Position numbers and translations under genes: made by a program. A model generated the notes under the pieces. That model had not been told where the DNA came from. It worked only from the letters and a program-made list of their open reading frames with translations, and ran no database searches. Below are positions 58,166 through 64,000 of a stretch of 64,000 nt of DNA, one piece after another (the first letter of the stretch is position 1; every line of letters begins with the position of its first letter). Source of the stretch: Endomychus coccineus (Eukaryota; Arthropoda; Insecta; Coleoptera; Endomychidae); NCBI GenBank assembly GCA_958510875.1, contig OY294067.1, positions 61,950,039 through 62,014,038 on the forward strand, given 5' to 3'.

Positions 58166-60331
58166 TTAATGTTTCTGCTTCAAGTATCTAAAACTTTCGA
58201 TGACATATTCAAGAAGGTTCATATAATCTCGATATATTATCCAATTACGATTATTAGTGGCTGTCGTATCCAATCCCTTAAGATCATTTGGCATCACGTC
58301 TCTCTCAACATCAGATCTCAATTCCATGTTACGTTCTACCATCGCTGTCTGAATTTCACAGAGAATACTCAAAACATAATCTAAAGTTTCATTGAATTCT
58401 GCTATGAACCGGTCACCTATTCCATTCTGCCCATCTTCAATCATCTGCTCAAAACCGATTGCCACCTTCTGCAGATGTTCATAGGTGTTGTACAAGGTCT
58501 CCTCAATCTGTAATGAAAGATGTACTTAGAAAATTGGATACAAAATTGCAATGAAGTGGCTATGTGTTAAAATATTATGCTCTTTTTATAAATAAATATG
58601 AGTTTTTATTCCCAACATTATTCTAGAAATTCATTAATTTTATCATTTACTACGACATTTGAAGATAGATTTTGCTGGGATTTCTCAATAAATATTTGGT
58701 ACATATTTCACAGAATTTAGGTAATTGCCACTACTGGATATTGAGCTTTTTAAGGTATTACAAGAAACCAGTGAAATTATTTGGACATGCACATGTTGAA
58801 CGTATATTTTATGCTTGGATAATGAAACAGCATTGTTAAAGGAGCTTGTAATACGTTATGTTCACGTACAAATCAGAGACTAAAATGAGGTTTGTAAAAA
58901 ACCGCAAACCCCAACACATTCCCTGAAGAACGCCAGCTATCAGTATCATCGATTTTTAATGTAATTCTCAAATCTCATCATGGTTTCATTTTTGTGGGAC
59001 ATTGCAACTGATCGACGAATGCAAACAATTGAATTGCAAACTGATAAGCATCAGAAAAGTATTAACTTTTTGCAAGATATTAAATTCGTCCTTTATTTAT
59101 TTGGAAAGTGAAATCTTATGACAGAAACAAATGAAATGTGTATTTATGAAACAGCTCCTAAATCTGTGAATGATTTATATTTGATGTTGAAGAATCGTAT
59201 TTAATGACCCTATATCAACAAATTCGATATTATGGGTGAATTCGAAGTTATAGAAATGTATCGCATAGAGAAAATTTCCAAAATAACCAAACTATAAATC
59301 TTGTGACCAATCATTTCAAAGTACATGTAAGTACATGATGAATGAATAAATTTCATATGTTTAACCCTAATAAGAAAATCACTTTTGGTTCAACCGGAAA
59401 TAACAAAATTAGTTAAATGTAAAGTCTACAACAGACCTTTCAGCAATGAGTTTGCGGAATTTACAAAATATAGACTGTTTTGACCGCCATTACATGGCAA
59501 TTACTGTTTCCTAGGTAAGCTTTTTGTCCTAAATTAGGTTATACATTTTCGTCTGGTCACTCAAATTTCAAATCTACACTTTCGTCCAAGGGTCACACGG
59601 ATAGAAATGATGGAATTGACCATAATTAGAAAATAAGAGAACGTATAATATCTCCATGCAGCAATCCTAGGTTAGTAGGTTATTCGCAACTTCATTTGAG
59701 AAGCAATAACATCAATTGAATATAAATAAGAGAAAATAAATATTATCTCCAAGCGGCAATTCTAGCCTAGTATGTTATTTGTAGGTTTATTTTTGGATGC
59801 AATAACATTAGTGAACACTCAAGAGAACTTATTGTATTATCCCGAAGTGGTAATTTAAAATTAGTAGGTATGTTATTTGTAACTTTATTTTTGGATCCTA
59901 GGTAAATTTTAGAGAGGGTAAGATGAACAAAAGTATATATTTTTGAAAATCAAAAGCGAATGAAACTTTATATATTCAGGTAAAGAGTGTTTTGGGATAT
60001 CTCCATTAAGTAATACGGCCGGACGAAACTGTATCAGTCCATTTACTTTGTTGATATTATGTTATGTAAATATGGGTGTTATGATTGCGGTAGTTATCAT
60101 AATATTATTTTCCATTTTTAATATAAGTTCAGTTAATTAAAAATAATGTTGATAATGCCAGTGTAATGAAATAAAACTTACTTTCAGTGTAGCCAAATGT
60201 TCCTTTGGGACAGATTCGCCTAGCTCTTTGGGGATTTTTTCTCTGCTCTGGAGCCAGTCAAGATGGAAAAATTCCGGTTTGAAACTACTGTGAAACTTCT
60301 CGAACGTTGTATAGTAGAAAGTGTTTTGCAC
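58166..60331 (-). CDS. 3' two exons of a small helical protein (unknown, possibly secreted)
   Basis: Exon 60331-60182 (150 nt, 50 codons, phase 0/0) has acceptor CCTTTGTTTCAG and donor CTGAAA/GTAAGT. It encodes VQNTFYYTTFEKFHSSFKPE then HLDWLQSREKIPKELGESVP. The last exon 58507-58166 (342 nt) has acceptor TTTCATTACAG and ends in TAA; it encodes IEETLYNTYEHLQKVAIGFE, then ETLDYVLSILCEIQTAMVER, DVERDVMPNDLKGLD, and NWIIYRDYMNLLEYVIESFR. Together 163 residues, almost entirely amphipathic helix with a single Cys in the last exon. The pattern of long helices with a loop suggests a four-helix-bundle cytokine-like fold, but that is inference. A possible upstream exon (about 60440-60510, CGTNVFKAYSTFTSLG) lacks a good donor. 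No frameshifts, intact splice sites: most likely a live gene. Confidence 0.62.
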
Positions 60332-60344
60332 CTGAAACAAAGGA

Positions 60345-61843
60345 ACAAATACATAAAACGTACGTCCAAAGAAATGTTAGATGTATATTTAAATAAATAG
60401 TATTTAAATGATTTGTAGTTCGAGTCAAAGTTCTACGAACCCAGACTTGTGAATGTCGAGTACGCTTTAAACACATTTGTCCCACACATAATGTTCACTT
60501 CTTCGAACTAAAAATGAGTAGATTAATTTATTGCGGGATCCGTGTTTTGATAACGAATTGTCTTAATTACAACAAAATAATTCCGTCTCATGATTCAACG
60601 AATGTATTTTAACGATAGTTTAAAAGCGGGGTGAATAATTCTAAGCGCGGAATTACTTCTCAGAAACTCATTACCGTGTGTAGTGTAATATTACGCTCAT
60701 ATATGAGAGCCTAGAATAGTTTTAATTCTTAAAATCGAACTGAAGTAAATATATTATAGAATTTAGAAATTTTAACTGTTTTTTGCAAGATTTGATTTGA
60801 TTCATTATTGTCCACTATTCTATTATCAAATAAAATCTATTATCAATAAAGTCAGTTTTAATTTCAATAATTGTTCATTTCCCATATAATTTCAGTTTTT
60901 ATTATAATTGAGACATCATTAATTTCATTTTATTCATGAAACAAATAATTTGTATTTAAATACATTTTTTGTTTTTCTTAATTAAATTTATAAGTAAATT
61001 AATGAAAATTCTTCTCGGAAATATTTTGATTAACTAATAATTTAAAAACCATCAGTTCGGACAAGATTTGCTTGAGATCAGATACAATTCAATATCAAAA
61101 TATAGTTCGCAGTGTTTTCTGTGTCGAGAAAAAAAAAAAAGTTACTGGTTTTACCATCGTGTGATCGAATAATGTGACAAACATGATTGCTTTTCGTTGG
61201 TTTAAAAATCATAAATACGGGGATAAATTATTGTTTCAATTGATAATTGGGAGATCCCTTATAGGACATTATAATGGTGTTACTAGAAAAATACCGAGAA
61301 GAATAACAAACTATTCTTTGGTAAGTTCATAGCTAATACTTGTTTAGAAAATAAGCGACCGTTAAAGCTTTTTTTCGATGAAAACCCTATTTTAACATTT
61401 AAAATGGATCATAGACTACAAATCAGAAATGAGCTGTTTTTGAGTTTTCCCATATATTTTAATTAGAAAACATCATATAACATCAAGTATATTTTTCCGA
61501 TGGAAGACAGTTTTTTCACATAAAACGGATCTTGAAATTTAATCTGATATAAAAAAAAATTATTTGCCCGTGGTTATAGTAAATTTTTTGATCAATCAAG
61601 CCTGTAATTTTTGTTGACCAATTTTTCTGGAGAAGAGAAAGCTAAAAGTTAATATCAAATATAAAATATTGTCAAGGCACATAAAAAAGTCTGACATAGT
61701 GGAAAACTATTTTTTTTGACTAACAAATTTTTACGCAGGTTTGAGAAGCCAGGCCAGAACTATCTTATGCATGGATGTTGCCTTCAAAATCGAGTCTGCC
61801 AATGTAATCAATAGAAATTTCCAGCCACACATAAGCTTTAATA
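60345..61843. other. Mostly non-coding; possible upstream exon near 60440-60510
   Basis: AT-rich sequence. An A run of 12 lies at about 61129-61140. No further exon with good splice signals was found on the minus strand. Confidence 0.4.
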
Positions 61844-62336
61844 TACAAGGTGTTCCATCTCAGTCGAGCCACCCCGTACGTTTCTTATCCCATAGTGAGT
61901 GGAAAAATCTCCCGAAACACGTCGAATGATTTTGTTTGGGGGACATCTTTTGACGTATATTTGAGGCTTGAACGAGCAACCCCCTAATAGGGGGCGCTTC
62001 AACTCCTCAAAATTGAATAGGGGAGAGGGGTTGAGTGATACGTCATTTGAAAGGTCTTGGAAGCCTCTTTACAACGGTGTATGAAAAACGTAAATTTGAT
62101 GAACCGTTTTCGCCAAAAATTAATTTTGTTGCTCGAATGCGCCACCTTGAATATTTTGGTTATTTGTACAATGTACAAGCTCATTTTTATTAAGCCTTTT
62201 TTACAAGCTTAAACAATCTTCAAAAAATCACATTCGTAAAAAAATTGAATTGTGTTGTCATGCTTACAATGAAAAAATTCAATCTGGGTGAAATTAAATG
62301 TTCAAATTGTCCTCCATTGACTTCCATAGAATAATT
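61844..62336 (+). repeat. Left TIR, includes transposase 3' coding end
   Basis: Inverse match to 63490-63997. It covers the last ~39 codons of the transposase (62220-62336). Confidence 0.85.
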
Positions 62337-63321
62337 CAATCTTGACTGAAAACCGTCTCTAACATGGTTCAGCATAATTGGAGTTATTTGACGACACTCA
62401 TTTACAATTCGTTGGCGTAGTTCGTCCAAATTTTCAGGCTGAGTCACAAAAATCTTGGACTTAAGATGTCCCCACAAGAAGAAGTCCAGAGGGTTCAGGT
62501 CAGGAGATCGGGCAGGCCACTCCATAGGACCTTTTCTTCCAATCCAACGACCGGGGTATTGCAAATTGAGGTATTGGCGAACTGGTGCGGCTCCGTCTTG
62601 TTGGAAATGCAATTGTTGTTCAAGTAGTAGAGGATCGTTTTCTGATTGTTCAGTAATTAACGGATCAATCGCATTTTCCAACATTTCAAGATACATTTCG
62701 CCATTTAAATTACCAGGAATAAACAGAGGTCCAATTAGGTGGTCTCCCAAAATTCCTACCCAAACGTTTAGCTTTTCCCGATGTTGAGTGTGAGCTTCTC
62801 GAAATACATGAGGATTTGTATCGCTCCAAATTCTACAGTTATGCCGGTTAACCTCTCCGTTAAGTAAAAAAGTACATTCGTCAGAAAAGCAAACGTTGTA
62901 CAAGAAATTTGGGTTATTGTTGATACGCTCGACCATAGTTTCGCAAAACTCTTGCCTTCGATCCCAATCATCATCATTTAATTCCTGAATTAATTTAATT
63001 TTGTACGGATGGAACGTCAGATTGGCTAATACCGGAAGCTGCAGAAAGTTATCGTACAGATTCCGTGTTTGGCATAAGTTGGACATGTCCCAATACCGCC
63101 ACAGCTGCTCTTTCATCATTAACAATTCCAATGGGTGTACTTTTTTTATCCATTACTGAACCCGTCTCCACAAATTTTGAAATCAATTTCATTACGTACT
63201 TATGGCGAACGCTACGTTCAGGATGGTTTTCGTTAAATATCCTTGCAGCCGCTCGGGCATAATTTTGATTTTGGTAATAAAGGCTAACCAGCTCAACACG
63301 TTCTTGCAATGTGTACACCAT
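62220..63321 (-). pseudogene. Mariner-like DDD/E transposase, frameshifted
   Basis: ATG 63321 (MVYTLQERVELVSLYYQNQN) opens an N-terminal helix-turn-helix region (ARAAARIFNENHPERSVRHK). A stop after NTESVR at about 63049 is followed in the same frame by LSAASGISQSDV, then a frameshift near 63005 into HPYKIKLIQELND. Catalytic boxes follow: VCFSDECTFLL (first D), HFQQDGAAPVRQYL (second D) and WPARSPDLNPLDFFLWG. The third D of PLD lies 36 residues after the QQD aspartate. A C-terminal tail ends at 62220. With one stop and one frameshift the protein is not made intact, but the element is otherwise well preserved and recent. Confidence 0.82.
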
Positions 63322-63489
63322 ATTTTTTGAAATTTTAAACAAATCAGCAAAGTAGTAACTCAACAGATTGATTAAAATCATGAATTGATCGAAGAAACGT
63401 TAAAACCAGATGAACACCTTCTAAGAACAAAAAAGAAGGCAACATAAGGAAATATTTTGCTGTTTTTTTATTTATTAGTTTGAGAGAAT

Positions 63490-63997
63490 GTATTATTGTA
63501 TGGAAGTCAATGGAGGACAATTTGAACATTTGATTTAAACACGTAGATTTAATTTTTTTCATTGTAAGCATGACAACACAATTCAATTTTCTTACGAATG
63601 TGTTTTTCTGAAGATTGTTTAAGATTGTTTAAGATTGTAAGAAAGGCTTAATAAAAATGAGCTTGTACATTGTACAAATAACCAAAATATTCAAGGTGGC
63701 GCATTCGAGCAACAAAATTAATTTTTGGCGAAAACGGCTCATCAAATTTACGTTTTTCATACACCGTTGTAAAGAGTCTTTCAAGACCTTTCAAATGACG
63801 TATCACTCAACCCCTCTCCCCTATTCAATTTTGAAGGGTTGAAGCGCCCCCTATTAGGGGGTTGCTCGTTCAAGCCTCAAATATACGTCAAAAGATGTCC
63901 CCCGAACAAAATCATTCGACGTGTTTCGGGAGATTTTTACACTCACTATGGGATAAGAAATATACGGGGTGGCTCGTCTGAGATGGAACACCTTGTA
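63490..63997 (-). repeat. Right TIR
   Basis: Inverse of 61844-62336, ending CTTGTATAG at the window edge with a TA flank. It carries an inverted copy of the transposase C-terminal coding end, upstream of the ATG. Confidence 0.85.
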
Positions 63998-64000
63998 TAG

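Larger units (their letters stand above)
61844..63997 (-). mobile_element. Mariner/Tc1-superfamily element with ~500-bp TIRs
   Basis: Both ends read TACAAGGTGTTCCATCTCAG inward and are flanked by TA, as expected for this superfamily. The left TIR is 61844-62336 and the right TIR 63490-63997, nearly identical. The transposase is on the minus strand between and partly within them. Confidence 0.88.

Noticed and set aside
63657..63842. 61-codon frame matching 61999-62184
   Set aside because: Mirror image produced by the TIRs; non-coding.
1..64000. CRISPR arrays, tRNA and rRNA genes
   Set aside because: No regularly spaced direct repeats of CRISPR type, and no tRNA or rRNA signature recognised on either strand by eye; a tRNA scan was not possible.

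Overview
This is a stretch of AT-rich nuclear genome from an insect. A beetle is plausible, but the species cannot be fixed from the sequence. The evidence is split genes with GT-AG introns on both strands, a density of insect-type transposons, and no bacterial gene organisation. Most of the 64 kb is transposable-element wreckage; credible host coding sequence is limited to scattered small exons.

Region by region. (1) 1-11 kb: a tandem pair of ~400-bp units, each carrying a hammerhead-ribozyme motif (copies at 1318-1370 and 2384-2430), the first split by a Jockey-like relic. Then a non-LTR reverse transcriptase relic (5.6-6.9 kb), a locally repeated AT-rich block (7.5-8.2 kb), a decayed Penelope-like element on the minus strand ending in a second hammerhead type (8.3-10.3 kb), and two more decayed copies of the first hammerhead family, head to head (10.8-11.1 kb). 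(2) 11-30 kb: an RNase H relic, a foldback hairpin, several Jockey-like relics, a pogo/Tigger-like transposase pseudogene with a C-terminal PHD-like finger (18.4-20.3 kb) abutting a nearly full-length non-LTR element (20.3-24.4 kb), a second EN/RT relic (25.3-27.0 kb), and a long Jockey-like relic (27.1-28.8 kb). (3) 29-38 kb: a TGGCC-rich repeat family in two opposite copies, a minus-strand DUF4806-type spliced gene beside a CACTA-like transposase, an RNase H-bearing non-LTR 3' end, and a THAP-finger scrap. (4) 39-51.5 kb: an imperfect satellite array, a 2,941-bp direct tandem duplication, and a 4.5-kb transposon with long inverted ends encoding a DDE_Tnp_4-like transposase with a C-terminal SWIM-type finger. 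The duplication breakpoint lies inside that transposon. A second Penelope fragment follows. (5) 51.9-60.4 kb: minus-strand exons of one or two unidentified host genes with TE relics between them, including a two-exon 3' end of a small helical protein (58.2-60.3 kb). (6) 61.8-64.0 kb: a mariner/Tc1-superfamily element with ~500-bp terminal inverted repeats and TA target duplications.

There is no operon-like cooperation among genes here. The theme that links loci is self-cleaving-ribozyme sequence associated with retroelements (two canonical cores, plus several decayed relatives near two Penelope copies). All calls come from reading translations and motifs by eye; family names rest on remembered motif patterns, not on searches.
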